Assembly: GCF_001006005.1 (NCBI RefSeq) | Contig: NZ_CP011254.1 | Location: 2,418,001-2,482,000, forward strand | From: Serratia fonticola | Lineage (GTDB): Bacteria; Pseudomonadota; Gammaproteobacteria; Enterobacterales; Enterobacteriaceae | Direction: 5' to 3' | DNA: 64,000 nt | Part shown: positions 43,652 through 52,454 of the stretch, one piece after another | Numbering within the stretch: the stretch's first letter is position 1 | Layout: every line of letters begins with the position of its first letter | Translations under genes and position numbers: made by a program | The notes under the pieces: model-generated | Seen by the model: the letters and a program-made list of their open reading frames with translations, nothing else | Told to the model about the DNA's origin: nothing | Databases searched by the model: none

Positions 43652-45328
43652 GTGTTAATATTGGTCTTCAATGTCAATGTTCTGATATGTCTGGGGCTGT
43701 GCCTGGGTTTGTTTGGTTTTTGGTTTCGGCGTGCCGCAAATCATCGCGCGATTTTAGTCTCGCCCGCCTTGGCCTATTTTACTGCGGGGGTTGTGGTATT
43801 AGCCCTCCCACTGGCATATACCACAGACATGCGAGTTACGAGTGCCGCCTGGCGGGTTGCCGGGATCGTACTCGGACTATTTTGGTTTGTTTCGTGCCTG
43901 CAAATAAACTGGCGCCGATGTACGGTGCTTGCGGCACTCTATGGCTTACTCTTTTTGGTTGCTGTGCAGGCCGTTATTGCTGGACAGCAGTGGCTTGTGC
44001 CTGATAATGCCTGGGTCCCTCTCTACGGCAACCAGGTCTACGGCTCATTCTTTCAGCCGAACGTCCTCGCCAGCTTTATTGCTACCGGCGTTACCTTGAC
44101 CCTTGCATTGCTGCTACTCCCCGGACTGGCCTTAAAACGCGCCAGGAGTGAGCACGCACGCCAGTGCGGCTTGCTGATCCTACTTGCGATGCTTTCTGCC
44201 GTTCTGATTTGCATTCAGTCCCGGGCTGGTTGGTTAGGTGGCATCGCCGCAGTATTGCTCCTTTTCCGTTTTGGTCGTCTCAACTCGCCACGAACGGTCC
44301 GTGCCGTTGCAGCACTGACCGTTGCAGCACTGACCGTTGGTGTATTCCTGGGTAGTACATTGCTGCTCTTGGAGCAATCTCTCATTCCTCTGGTCGACCA
44401 CTCTCACAGCAACCTGTCTCGCTGGACCATGTTGCGCGATACGCTAGCCATGATTGCTGACAGCCCCTGGCAGGGGTGGGGGTATGGCGGGTTCGAGTAT
44501 GATTTTCAGCACTTTCGCGTTTCCCAAGCTTCACCAACTCAGGTGACCGAAATTGCTCGCCATCCGCATAACGAAATATTGCTGTGGGTCGTTGAGGGTG
44601 GCCTGATAGGGCTAACTGGCATGACGCTGGTTCTTATCGGCATAGGAACTATTGTCAGGCAGGCTATAAAACGGGACCGTTCTGCCCTAATGGCCGGTCA
44701 TCGCATGGCCGGAGTGACGACAGCGCTGAGTATTGCCGCACTGCCCATGGCTATCCACAGTCTGCTGGAGTTTCCTTTCTACCTCTCGACTCTGCATTTC
44801 GTCATATTCCTGCTTTTGCTCGCCATGGCGGACCACCTCAGCGCAACAGAGCCAACCCTAAGTACCTTGCCGAACATCTCAAGCAGAATACTGAACCGGA
44901 CCCTGACTGTTCTGGCACTGGGCATTACAGTGCTGGCCAGCTTTACCCTTAAGGGGGGGGTAACTCTCACGCAAGTGGAAAGATTTGGCATGGAAGATGT
45001 CACCCCCTTAAAGACGTTACCTTCTCTGACTCGCCAGCTGCTTCAGGAACGTATTACCTTTGATGAGCAGATCGGTGCCCTGATGACCTACAACCGGACG
45101 CGTGATGAACGTCTACTTGAAGACTACAGCCAGTGGGCACAAACCTACCTGCAACAACGCATCGATAAGAACGTTTACGCCAACCTGATCTCCGTATTAC
45201 TGCACCAGAAACACCCAGCAACCGCAGAGCGTTATCGTCGTGAGGCGGCATTGTTTTTCCCGACCGATGTTCGTTTCTCCCCCCCTTCGGTCGATATCAC
45301 TGCAACTCACAATAACCAGGAAAGGTGA
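43652..45328 (+). CDS. PglL/Wzy-type O-oligosaccharyltransferase (O-antigen ligase family)
   Basis: A 558-residue membrane protein with about eleven hydrophobic segments and the Wzy_C signature: QPNVLASFIATG, IQSRAGWLGG, RWTMLRDTLAMIADSPWQGW, then the large periplasmic loop motif HPHNEILLWVVEGG. The C-terminal 120 residues form a soluble extension, as in PglL proteins that glycosylate pilins. Start is uncertain: GTG at 43652 or TTG at 43661, both after GAGCGAGG. It lies 11 bp after the PapI-like gene and overlaps the LuxR gene (TGATG). Pilin glycosylation is an inference from family and position. Confidence 0.75.
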   Translation: MLILVFNVNVLICLGLCLGLFGFWFRRAANHRAILVSPALAYFTAGVVVLALPLAYTTDMRVTSAAWRVAGIVLGLFWFVSCLQINWRRCTVLAALYGLLFLVAVQAVIAGQQWLVPDNAWVPLYGNQVYGSFFQPNVLASFIATGVTLTLALLLLPGLALKRARSEHARQCGLLILLAMLSAVLICIQSRAGWLGGIAAVLLLFRFGRLNSPRTVRAVAALTVAALTVGVFLGSTLLLLEQSLIPLVDHSHSNLSRWTMLRDTLAMIADSPWQGWGYGGFEYDFQHFRVSQASPTQVTEIARHPHNEILLWVVEGGLIGLTGMTLVLIGIGTIVRQAIKRDRSALMAGHRMAGVTTALSIAALPMAIHSLLEFPFYLSTLHFVIFLLLLAMADHLSATEPTLSTLPNISSRILNRTLTVLALGITVLASFTLKGGVTLTQVERFGMEDVTPLKTLPSLTRQLLQERITFDEQIGALMTYNRTRDERLLEDYSQWAQTYLQQRIDKNVYANLISVLLHQKHPATAERYRREAALFFPTDVRFSPPSVDITATHNNQER

Positions 45329-45927
45329 TGAAAAAAAACCACGTCAATATCTTTATACATGACCCCAATCAATATTTTGCACAAGGCCTCAGTGCCCTGT
45401 TGCAAATTGAGGAATTGTGTAAGAACACCACAGTCACCTTTTTAACTCATCAGAATCGCTATCTGGCCGACCTGATAATAGTAACGGATGATCCCTCCGC
45501 TTTCGTCAAGGTCTATTCGGCAACAATGATGAATGCCCGGCGAAATGTACTTCTGATCCAGGATAACTTCCGATACCGGACGGTTTCACAAACTCGGTAC
45601 AGTGCCGGCATCATCAGACGCCACGACAGCATAAACACCGTTTTGCAGTTACTGGACTCAACATTCAAAAAACACAATGACAGTACCACCGATGATGCCC
45701 TGTACAGAAGTCCGTCGCTAACGTTCCGGGAAGGCCAGATTTTGACCGCCATAGCGCAAGGACTGCAGCCCAAGATGATAGCCAGGCAGCTTGGAATGCA
45801 CCCCAAAACGGTCAGCACCCATAAATGTGCCGCCATGCGCAAGCTGGGGTTCTCTCGTAATCACGAGTTGTATCTCTGGTTGTGCAACCAGAACGGGCTG
45901 CCACAGAGTCTCATCGATGCCCAATAG
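45328..45927 (+). CDS. LuxR-type transcriptional regulator
   Basis: A 199-residue regulator. The C-terminal LuxR/FixJ helix-turn-helix is clear (SLTFREGQILTAIAQGL, then RQLGMHPKTVSTHKCAAMRK, residues about 130-185). The N-terminal part resembles a degenerate receiver (VNIFIHDPNQYFAQGLSALL) without a clear phosphoacceptor pair, so it may act without phosphorylation. Its ATG overlaps the stop of the PglL-like gene, so the two are translationally coupled. Target probably the fimbrial locus or its own operon; unknown. Confidence 0.8.
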   Translation: MKKNHVNIFIHDPNQYFAQGLSALLQIEELCKNTTVTFLTHQNRYLADLIIVTDDPSAFVKVYSATMMNARRNVLLIQDNFRYRTVSQTRYSAGIIRRHDSINTVLQLLDSTFKKHNDSTTDDALYRSPSLTFREGQILTAIAQGLQPKMIARQLGMHPKTVSTHKCAAMRKLGFSRNHELYLWLCNQNGLPQSLIDAQ

Positions 45928-46034
45928 CTGCCTCCTCCTCGGAAGAGTAACGCCAATCAAGCCACGCCTCGGTAACGAGTGTTCTAATCATGATAAATAA
46001 AGAAAAAACCTACTCAACAGGATGCGCACCAAGA

Positions 46035-46476
46035 ATGAAAAAATCGGTCAATCACACAATTCGTATGGGCATCGTATCCCTCATTGTCCTCGGCTCTGTA
46101 GCCTGCCAAACGTAAAAATCAGGCAAGCCAACCACCAAGGACCATGCCAACACAGAACAAACGTCACCGAAGATGCCCAGCTTAAGCACCGTGAGATCGA
46201 GCGATTAACGCTGTGCCAGGAGCAATTAGGCGCATTGATTAAAATTAACCCAAAACAGCATCAGCAGTATAAACAGGCCTTCGACAACCTGATGAACGGT
46301 GCCTCACAGTATGCGAGTCTGCGAGTCTGCGCGTCCAAGTGAACAATAATACCCAGGAGACGGTGGATGCTCTGTATCGTTACAAGATCAACTACCTGTG
46401 CGCCGGCGTCAGCCAAGCCGTGTTGACCGGCCTGGCTGAGCGAGCGGAGCAGGTTAAAGAGGAAACGGTGAAATGA
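46035..46476 (+). pseudogene. decayed lipoprotein gene
   Basis: The ATG at 46035 opens a lipoprotein signal (KKSVNHTIRMGIVSLIVLG, then SVACQT) that meets a TAA at 46113. Coding continues in another frame with DAQLKHREIERLTLCQEQLG and QHQQYKQAFDNLMNGASQ to about 46325, then shifts again to NNNTQETVDALYRYK and ends GLAERAEQVKEETVK at 46474-46476. Read together, the pieces make one plausible lipoprotein of about 145 residues broken at three points. It was not recognised as a known family. It follows the LuxR gene. Confidence 0.6.
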
Positions 46477-46988
46477 GTCAACGAAAATGGCTGTTCACCC
46501 GAGGTTACACGACATTAGCAGCCCTCATGATAACCGGCAGCGTCTCGGCGGATGACGGTATGCCTGCCTTATTACAGTTTGCCGAACAATATCAACAACA
46601 GGTGCTTGAAAAACCGGCGACTAAATAAAAATCGTCCACGTCAGGCGTCGCCATATCGACGAAAATCCGACACAGCCCGCCTGCAGGCCGGAGAAACAGA
46701 TCACAGCAATCCCGCAGGTTAAACCCAGTACGCAACATCAATCGCTGTTAGCCAGTAAACAGCAACTTGCACGGCAACACATCGAACTGGAAACGCTTCG
46801 TAAGGAAGTTAGCGCGTTACGGGCAGAAAAAAACTTACTTCCCGCTGTTATCCCCCCAATTGTCTGACCTGCAACCGTTGAAGCAATGGGTCGTCAGTCT
46901 GGGAGATGCCTGGCGTGGAACACCCGATGCACAACGCACTACCGCCCTGCTTCGCGAAAAAGACTATAGAGCCAGAAGGAGGGATTAA
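46473..46988 (+). pseudogene. decayed exported-protein gene with A-run frameshifts
   Basis: The ATG at 46473 overlaps the previous stop (ATGA) and opens a signal peptide (QRKWLFTRGYTTLAALMITG, cleaved near SVSA). This frame ends at 46626 after ATKs TAA. The frame starting at 46628 continues as IVHVRRRHIDENPTQPACRP and a coiled-coil-like QLARQHIELETLRKEVSALR, then slips at an A7 run near 46830 into KKTYFPLLSPQLSDLQPLK and ends DYRARRRD at 46986-46988. One gene of about 170 codons with two frameshifts, both at A-runs, is the simplest reading. Family not recognised. Confidence 0.55.
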
Positions 46989-46992
46989 CCAG

Positions 46993-47019
46993 AAAAACCC
47001 TTCTATAAGAAGGGTTTTT
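46993..47019 (-). terminator. terminator of argI
   Basis: AAAAACCCTTC-TATAA-GAAGGGTTTTT is a perfect stem with T runs on both strands, 12 bases beyond the argI stop. It can serve argI on the minus strand and the decayed gene on the plus strand. Confidence 0.92.
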
Positions 47020-47031
47020 GGCAAGGGCGAT

Positions 47032-48042
47032 TTACAGGGTTTTGCTCAGCGTGGCGACCATCACCGCCTTAATGGTGTGCAGGCGGTTCTCTGCCTGATC
47101 AAACACGATGCTGTGCTCCGACTCGAACACCTCGTTGGTCACTTCCATACCGCCGTGCATGCCGTACTGCTCGGCCATCTGTTTACCCAACGTGGTTTGA
47201 TCGTCATGGAATGCTGGCAGGCAGTGCAGGAACTTCACCTGTGGGTTGCCGGTCAGTTTCACCATCGCCATATTCACCTGATACGGCCTGAGCAGGGCAA
47301 TCCGCTCCTGCCAGACTTCTTTGGCTTCTCCCATCGAGACCCAAACGTCGGTATACAGGAAATCGGCACCTTGCACGCCTTCGGCAATATCTTCCGTCAG
47401 GGTGATTTTACCGCCGGTCTGCTGTGCCAGCGCCTGGCATTCTGCAACCAGCTCGGCTTGCGGCCAACAGGCCTTCGGCGCGACCAACCGCAGGTCCATG
47501 CCCACCAGCGCGGCGGCTTCCAACAGGGTGTTGCCCATATTGTTACGTGCATCGCCAATGTAGGCGAATTTCACCTCGCTCAACGCTTTCCCCGGCAGGT
47601 GTTCACGCACGGTGAGCAGATCCGCCAGCAACTGAGTTGGGTGGAACTCATTGGTCAGGCCATTCCAGACTGGCACGCCAGCGTGTTCTGCCAAGGTTTC
47701 CACCAGGCACTGGCCAAAACCGCGATATTGAATACCGTCGTACATCCGGCCCAGCACGCGGGCGGTGTCTTTCATCGACTCTTTGTGGCCGATCTGGCTG
47801 CCGCTTGGGCCAAGGTAGGTCACCTGAGCGCCCTGATCGAATGCGGCAACTTCGAAAGAGCATCGGGTACGGGTGGAGTCTTTTTCGAAGATGAGCGCAA
47901 TGTTCTTGCCTTGCAGATGGCGGGTTTCCTGGCCTTGCTTTTTGGCCTGCTTCAAATCGGCGGCCAACTGCAGCAAAGACTGGATCTCACTGGGGGTAAA
48001 ATCCATTAATCTCAAAAAGTGACGACTGTAGAACGGGTTCAT
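47032..48042 (-). CDS. argI: ornithine carbamoyltransferase ArgI
   Basis: A 336-residue enzyme that joins ornithine and carbamoyl phosphate to make citrulline in arginine synthesis. Motifs: [13 protein letters not shown] for carbamoyl phosphate, [11 protein letters not shown] and [10 protein letters not shown] for ornithine. The ATG at 48042 is preferred: GGAG lies 9 bases before it, whereas it directly abuts the other ATG at 48051. Divergent from rraB with two ARG boxes in between, so ArgR repression by arginine is expected. Confidence 0.95.
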   Translation of the reverse strand: MNPFYSRHFLRLMDFTPSEIQSLLQLAADLKQAKKQGQETRHLQGKNIALIFEKDSTRTRCSFEVAAFDQGAQVTYLGPSGSQIGHKESMKDTARVLGRMYDGIQYRGFGQCLVETLAEHAGVPVWNGLTNEFHPTQLLADLLTVREHLPGKALSEVKFAYIGDARNNMGNTLLEAAALVGMDLRLVAPKACWPQAELVAECQALAQQTGGKITLTEDIAEGVQGADFLYTDVWVSMGEAKEVWQERIALLRPYQVNMAMVKLTGNPQVKFLHCLPAFHDDQTTLGKQMAEQYGMHGGMEVTNEVFESEHSIVFDQAENRLHTIKAVMVATLSKTL

Positions 48043-48074
48043 CTGGCTCATCTCCGTAAATCTCTATCGTTTTG

Positions 48075-48113
48075 ATTGAATTTAAATTCACTTTATATGT
48101 ATGAATATTCAAT
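48075..48113 (-). promoter_or_regulatory. double ARG box (ArgR operator) before argI
   Basis: Two 18-bp boxes, ATTGAATTTAAATTCACT (48075-48092) and TATGTATGAATATTCAAT (48096-48113), are separated by exactly 3 bp, the arrangement required for an ArgR hexamer. Both have the TGAAT/ATTCA dyad of the consensus. They lie 33 bp or more before the argI start. Confidence 0.88.
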
Positions 48114-48213
48114 TTCAACCCCGAAGCAGAAATCTTTCACGTTTATCGTGGCAGCGGTGACAGCGGTGTGTGAAAATAGAAGTAACGAAGCCCATTTTAT
48201 TGAGGATAGAGGC

Positions 48214-48642
48214 ATGGCAAACCGCGAATTGCTGGAAGAACAACGTGAAGAAACCCGCCTGATCATCGAAGAACTGCTGGAAGACGGCAGCGATCCGGAT
48301 GCGCTCTACACTATCGAGCACCATTTCTCTGCCGAAAAGTTTGAAGTTTTGGAGCAGGCCGCCGTGGAAGCCTTCAAGCTGGGCTACGAAGTGACCGATG
48401 CCGAAGAGCTGGAAGTGGAAGATGGCTCCATGGTGATGTGCTGTGACGTGATCAGCGAAGTTGCGCTGAATGCCGAGCTGATCGACAGCCAGGTAGAACA
48501 ACTGGTGGCACTGGCAGAAAAATGCGGTGTCAATTACGACGGTTGGGGCACCTACTATGAAGATCCGAACGGTGAAGAAGGCGACGACGAAGAAGAAGAC
48601 GGCGACTTTATCGATGAAGACGACGACGGCAAACGTCATTAA
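48214..48642 (+). CDS. rraB: ribonuclease E inhibitor RraB
   Basis: A 142-residue acidic protein that binds the C-terminal half of RNase E and lowers its activity. The start [18 protein letters not shown] at 48214 gives the family length; the open frame upstream to 48076 is not conserved. The C-terminal tail is almost all Asp and Glu ([18 protein letters not shown]), typical of RraB. Divergent from argI, as in E. coli, and followed by miaE after 44 bp. Confidence 0.95.
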   Translation: MANRELLEEQREETRLIIEELLEDGSDPDALYTIEHHFSAEKFEVLEQAAVEAFKLGYEVTDAEELEVEDGSMVMCCDVISEVALNAELIDSQVEQLVALAEKCGVNYDGWGTYYEDPNGEEGDDEEEDGDFIDEDDDGKRH

Positions 48643-48686
48643 TTAAATCCTGCGGGCTGGCGCAAGCTGGCCCCTGATAGAACCCG

Positions 48687-49448
48687 ATGAAATACCAATC
48701 TCTGTTATCCCCGATTTTAAACTTCCTGCACTGTGAAACCCCGGATGGATGGATCGAAGCGGCCCGTCGCCCGGAAAACCTGCCACTGTTGCTGACCGAC
48801 CACCTGGTATGCGAGCTAAAAGCGGCGCAGACCGGCATGTGGCTGATCCGCCGCTATGTGGCCGATAAAGAGAGTGGCGATGCCCTGTTGGCGCTGCTGA
48901 GGCCCTATGAGGCGTTTGTGCACGAGGCGCAGGAAGTACCAGAAGAGCTGTTCCGTCAGAGCGCGTTTACCAGGAAGATCCTGCCGAAGAATGGCTCGGC
49001 CTATGGCCAGGATCTGGTCGACAAAATGGTGTTGTTGATCAAAGAAGAGCTGCATCACTTCTCGCAGGTGCTGGAGATCATGCAGGCTCGACAGATCCCT
49101 TATAGAAAGATCACCGCCAGCCGCTATGCCAAAAGCATGATCCGCGAGGTGCGCACTCACGATCCGGCCACTCTGATCGATAAGCTGATCTGCGGCGCGT
49201 ATATCGAGGCCCGCTCCTGCGAACGCTTCGCCAAGCTGGCCCCGTTCCTGGACGATGAGCTGAACCGGTTTTACGTCTCGCTGCTGCGTTCCGAAGCCCG
49301 CCATTACCAGGATTACCTGACGCTGGCAGAGCAGATTGCCGGGGGCGATATCAGCGAACGCGTGGCGTTTTTTGGCCAGTTGGAGGCGGAACTGATCCGC
49401 TCACCGGACACCGAGTTCCGCTTCCACAGCGGCGTACCGGTGGCGTAA
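48687..49448 (+). CDS. miaE: tRNA-(2-methylthio-N6-isopentenyl-A37) hydroxylase MiaE
   Basis: A 253-residue non-haem diiron monooxygenase that hydroxylates ms2i6A37 in tRNA. The ferritin-like four-helix core shows the iron ligands in KEELHHFSQ, YIEARSCERFA and SEARHYQDY. MiaE is present in Salmonella and Serratia but absent from E. coli K-12. Same strand as rraB, 44 bp downstream. Confidence 0.92.
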   Translation: MKYQSLLSPILNFLHCETPDGWIEAARRPENLPLLLTDHLVCELKAAQTGMWLIRRYVADKESGDALLALLRPYEAFVHEAQEVPEELFRQSAFTRKILPKNGSAYGQDLVDKMVLLIKEELHHFSQVLEIMQARQIPYRKITASRYAKSMIREVRTHDPATLIDKLICGAYIEARSCERFAKLAPFLDDELNRFYVSLLRSEARHYQDYLTLAEQIAGGDISERVAFFGQLEAELIRSPDTEFRFHSGVPVA

Positions 49449-49494
49449 AATTTCACGATCCGGCCTTTCTCATCTAGAGGCAAGGCCGGTCAGG

Positions 49495-50298
49495 TTACTG
49501 TCGGAAATCGGAGTACAACTGCTGGCCACGGTAGCCAATGCGTTGTGAGAGCTCCAGGGCGGTATCAGAGATCATTTGCCCCAATGCGGCGATTTTTTCG
49601 GGTTGCTGGTTAATTTTGTTAAACAGGCTGGCGACGCTGATAGCGGCGTAAACCTTACCCCGAAAGTTATAGACTGGAGCGGCAAGGCAGAACACCTCGG
49701 CATTATGTTCCCGATCGTCAATGGCATAACCCTGCTGGCGTGCCTGATTTAAAATCGCGAAAAATTTCGCTTCATCGGTCACGGTATACGGCGTGATGGC
49801 CTGCAACCCGCCGGTGCGGGCCAGAATGGTTTTTACCTCATCGTCAGGTAAGGTTGCCAGGATCGCTTTACCCAGGCCGGTACAGTACAGCGGGTTGTTC
49901 GAACCAATTCTGGCGGAGGTTCTGACGGAGTTGGGGCTTTCCACTTTATCGAAATAAACCAACTCATCGTTATTGAGCAACGCCAGAAACACGGTTTCCC
50001 CCGCGATTTCGGCGAGCTTTTCCAGCATCGCATGCGCGACGTTGTGGAAAGGCGTTTGCTCCAGGTAACAAGCCCCTGTCTGGAACAGTTTTACGCCCAG
50101 CTTAAACGACTTCTGCTTTTCGTTGGCTTGCTCCAGATAACCTTTATCGAGCAGGGTGTAGAGAATATCAAAGGTAGTGCTCTTGGGGATGCCCAGTTGC
50201 TTGCTGATTTCGGTAATGGTCAGTTCGTTTTTGCTTGCTGCGACCAACTCCAGCATATCCAACGCCCGGGCAACCGAACGATTTATCTTTTCAGACAC
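49495..50298 (-). CDS. IclR-family regulator of the sugar-acid cluster
   Basis: A 267-residue IclR-type regulator. The N-terminal winged helix (SVARALDMLELVAASKNELT, then KQLGIPKSTTFDILYTL) is followed by the effector domain with TSARIGSNNPLYCTGLGKAIL. KdgR and related IclR proteins sense 2-keto-3-deoxy sugar acids, which suits the aldolase and kinase genes that follow upstream. It is read in the same direction as the cluster but behind a hairpin, so it may have its own promoter. Confidence 0.88.
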   Translation of the reverse strand: MSEKINRSVARALDMLELVAASKNELTITEISKQLGIPKSTTFDILYTLLDKGYLEQANEKQKSFKLGVKLFQTGACYLEQTPFHNVAHAMLEKLAEIAGETVFLALLNNDELVYFDKVESPNSVRTSARIGSNNPLYCTGLGKAILATLPDDEVKTILARTGGLQAITPYTVTDEAKFFAILNQARQQGYAIDDREHNAEVFCLAAPVYNFRGKVYAAISVASLFNKINQQPEKIAALGQMISDTALELSQRIGYRGQQLYSDFRQ

Positions 50299-50378
50299 GG
50301 GCTTACCTCACCGTTATTGTTATAGCTGGCAGTATAACGAGGTAGCGAGGGTGAATACAGATCTGCTAAATAATAACC

Positions 50379-50403
50379 AAGCTACGGCTGTTCACCGTAG
50401 CTT
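50379..50403 (-). terminator. terminator after the aldolase gene
   Basis: On the minus strand AAGCTACGG, a 7-base loop and CCGTAGCTT form a perfect 9-bp stem followed by GGTTATTATTTAG, 14 bases after the aldolase stop. It marks the end of the 55680-50417 transcription unit and separates it from the IclR gene. Confidence 0.75.
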
Positions 50404-50416
50404 GTCTGTCCTGATG

Positions 50417-51064
50417 TCAGGACCGTTTTCCCTCATGAAACGCCTGGATAAAGGCTTGTGCCTGTTGGGTGATTGCTGCCCAGTTGCCTGCCTCAATCCA
50501 TTGTTTATTAGTCAGTGCGCTCCCCACACCCATCGCAAACGCACCGGCCTTGGCAAATGCGCGGGTGTTTTCAAGCGTAATCCCGCCAACCGGGATCATG
50601 GATAGGTTATCCAACGGCCCTAACACCTCTTTCATATAATCAACGCCGAGGCTATTGGCTGGGAACAGTTTTAACAAATCTACCCCCAGGCGGCAGGCCT
50701 GCAATATCTCCGAGGGTGTCATCACCGCAGGGATCATCAGGCGTTGCTTTTCGTGCACCATCATCACCACATCGGGGTTGAAGTCGGGGGAAAGGACAAA
50801 ATCGGCACCGGCGTCCAGCACCAGCTGTGCCATTACCGGATTTAATACCGTCCCCGCGCCTACACACATTCTGTCTCCCATCTCCTGCTTAAGCGCGCTG
50901 ATGCTTTCCAGGTGCCGGGTCGAGTTACAAGTGACCTCAATGACTCGGATGCCGCCGTCGTACAGTGCATTGGCAAGGGGGATTATGCCCTCGGGCGCGA
51001 CGCCGCGAACGATGGCAATCATGCCGGTTTCTTCTATGGCGCGAATCACGCGTTGTTTAATCAT
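50417..51064 (-). CDS. KDPG/KDPGal-type aldolase
   Basis: A 215-residue class I aldolase of the KDPG/KHG family, which splits a 2-keto-3-deoxy-6-phospho sugar acid into pyruvate and glyceraldehyde 3-phosphate. The active-site Glu is in VIEVTCNSTR. The Schiff-base Lys is in VDLLKLFPANSLG. GAGTVLNP and MIPVGGITLENT are the phosphate-binding loops. Its place beside two DgoK-like kinases suggests the galactonate-type substrate (DgoA-like), but the sugar epimer is not decided by sequence. Confidence 0.85.
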   Translation of the reverse strand: MIKQRVIRAIEETGMIAIVRGVAPEGIIPLANALYDGGIRVIEVTCNSTRHLESISALKQEMGDRMCVGAGTVLNPVMAQLVLDAGADFVLSPDFNPDVVMMVHEKQRLMIPAVMTPSEILQACRLGVDLLKLFPANSLGVDYMKEVLGPLDNLSMIPVGGITLENTRAFAKAGAFAMGVGSALTNKQWIEAGNWAAITQQAQAFIQAFHEGKRS

Positions 51065-51109
51065 GGATAACCTCTTGGGAAATATCAGGGAGCGGGCTCC
51101 CTGATGACA

Positions 51110-52417
51110 TCAATCCGTTACGGTCACCGGTTCTTTGACGATGAACCAATAACACAGTGCAGCGCAGGCTGCGATAATTCCACCGCTGACAAATGCCAAG
51201 GTGTATGAGCCAGTGACATCGGCAATTAACCCGGTCACTAGCGGTGATAACGATCCGGCAAAATAGCCCCCGAAGTTCTGGATGCTGCCAACCGAGGCCA
51301 CCATGGACGCCGGGGCGACGTCGCCAGGTAATGCCCAGCCAGTAGCCGAAAGCGAGGAGAGCAGCGCCATGGCAATCACCAGCAAGGTCAGGGTGGCGGC
51401 CAGGCTATCTACCATTGGCACCGCAATAACAGCGACGCCAGCCAGCAGTGCCGAGACACTGATGGTGACACGCTTGGCTTTTAAGGATTCGGTGAAAATC
51501 TGTTTATCAACCAGCCATTTGGAGATGTAACCACCGGCAATGGCGCCGACAATCCCACCGAAATAAGGAATACTGGCGTAGATACCCAACTCTTTAAATT
51601 GGATGTTTTGGGTTTTCATTAAATAGAGCGGTAAGAATGTAGTGAAAATATTCATCATCCACACATAACAGAACCAACCTAAAATCATTCCCCAGATACA
51701 GCGATATTTAAAAAGACCGCCCCAGCTGATTTTTTCAGCGTCACCCGTCAGTTTTTGTGCTGTGCCGCCACCGCCTTCTTTAATATAGTCCAGCTCTTCT
51801 TTGGTAATGTTAGGGTGCTGCTCTGGCTGATGATAGGCGAAGATGAAAAACACGACGAAAATAAAACCTATTGCCCCAGCAATATAAAATAGCGCACGCC
51901 AACCGAATGGCACAATGATAGCGACCAGGATCGGCGGAGCGATGGCTGGCCCCCATTTGGACGCTGCATCCCAGAATCCGGTTGCCAACGCACGTTCACT
52001 TTTTGGGAACCATGAAGCGGTAATTTTCGCCGCTCCCGGCCAGCATGGGGCTTCGGTTATCCCCAACAGTCCACGGGCAAAAATCAGTGTCACCATACTG
52101 CTACAAGCACCGGTTAGCATGGTAGCACCGCTCCATAAGCCGACAGCCCAGCCGTACACTTTTTTCGGGCCGAAGCGGTCAACCAGCCAACCAGCAGGAA
52201 GTTGGCAAAGCGCGTAGATCAGCGCAAAGACTGAGCCCAGCAATCCGATATCCGTATTCGATAATTCAAGTTCTTTCATCATATCGGGCGCAGCAATAGA
52301 GAGGCTGGCACGATCGAGGTAGTTGACAATACCGCCAATCAATAAGAGGAATACAACAAACCAGCGCTTATTTCCTCGTTTTTTTGTTATGACTTTTTCA
52401 TTAACGATGGTGTTCAT
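51110..52417 (-). CDS. MFS anion:cation symporter (hexuronate/galactonate type)
   Basis: A 435-residue major facilitator with twelve membrane segments. The ATG at 52417 (MNTIVNEKVITKKRGNKRW) is used; 52486 would add an unconserved extension. Family motifs: GGIVNYLDRASLSIAAP in helix 1, GWLVDRFGPKKVYG in loop 2-3, and RGLLGITEAPCWPGAAKITASWFP. Such ACS-family transporters import hexuronates, galactonate or glucarate with protons. It lies between the aldolase and kinase genes. Confidence 0.88.
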   Translation of the reverse strand: MNTIVNEKVITKKRGNKRWFVVFLLLIGGIVNYLDRASLSIAAPDMMKELELSNTDIGLLGSVFALIYALCQLPAGWLVDRFGPKKVYGWAVGLWSGATMLTGACSSMVTLIFARGLLGITEAPCWPGAAKITASWFPKSERALATGFWDAASKWGPAIAPPILVAIIVPFGWRALFYIAGAIGFIFVVFFIFAYHQPEQHPNITKEELDYIKEGGGGTAQKLTGDAEKISWGGLFKYRCIWGMILGWFCYVWMMNIFTTFLPLYLMKTQNIQFKELGIYASIPYFGGIVGAIAGGYISKWLVDKQIFTESLKAKRVTISVSALLAGVAVIAVPMVDSLAATLTLLVIAMALLSSLSATGWALPGDVAPASMVASVGSIQNFGGYFAGSLSPLVTGLIADVTGSYTLAFVSGGIIAACAALCYWFIVKEPVTVTD

Positions 52418-52454
52418 AATCAGACCTTTTAATTTTGTGTAGGATACAAAGGAA

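Noticed and set aside
46906..48009. 367-codon open frame antisense to argI
   Set aside because: Mirror of argI on the opposite strand; no independent support.
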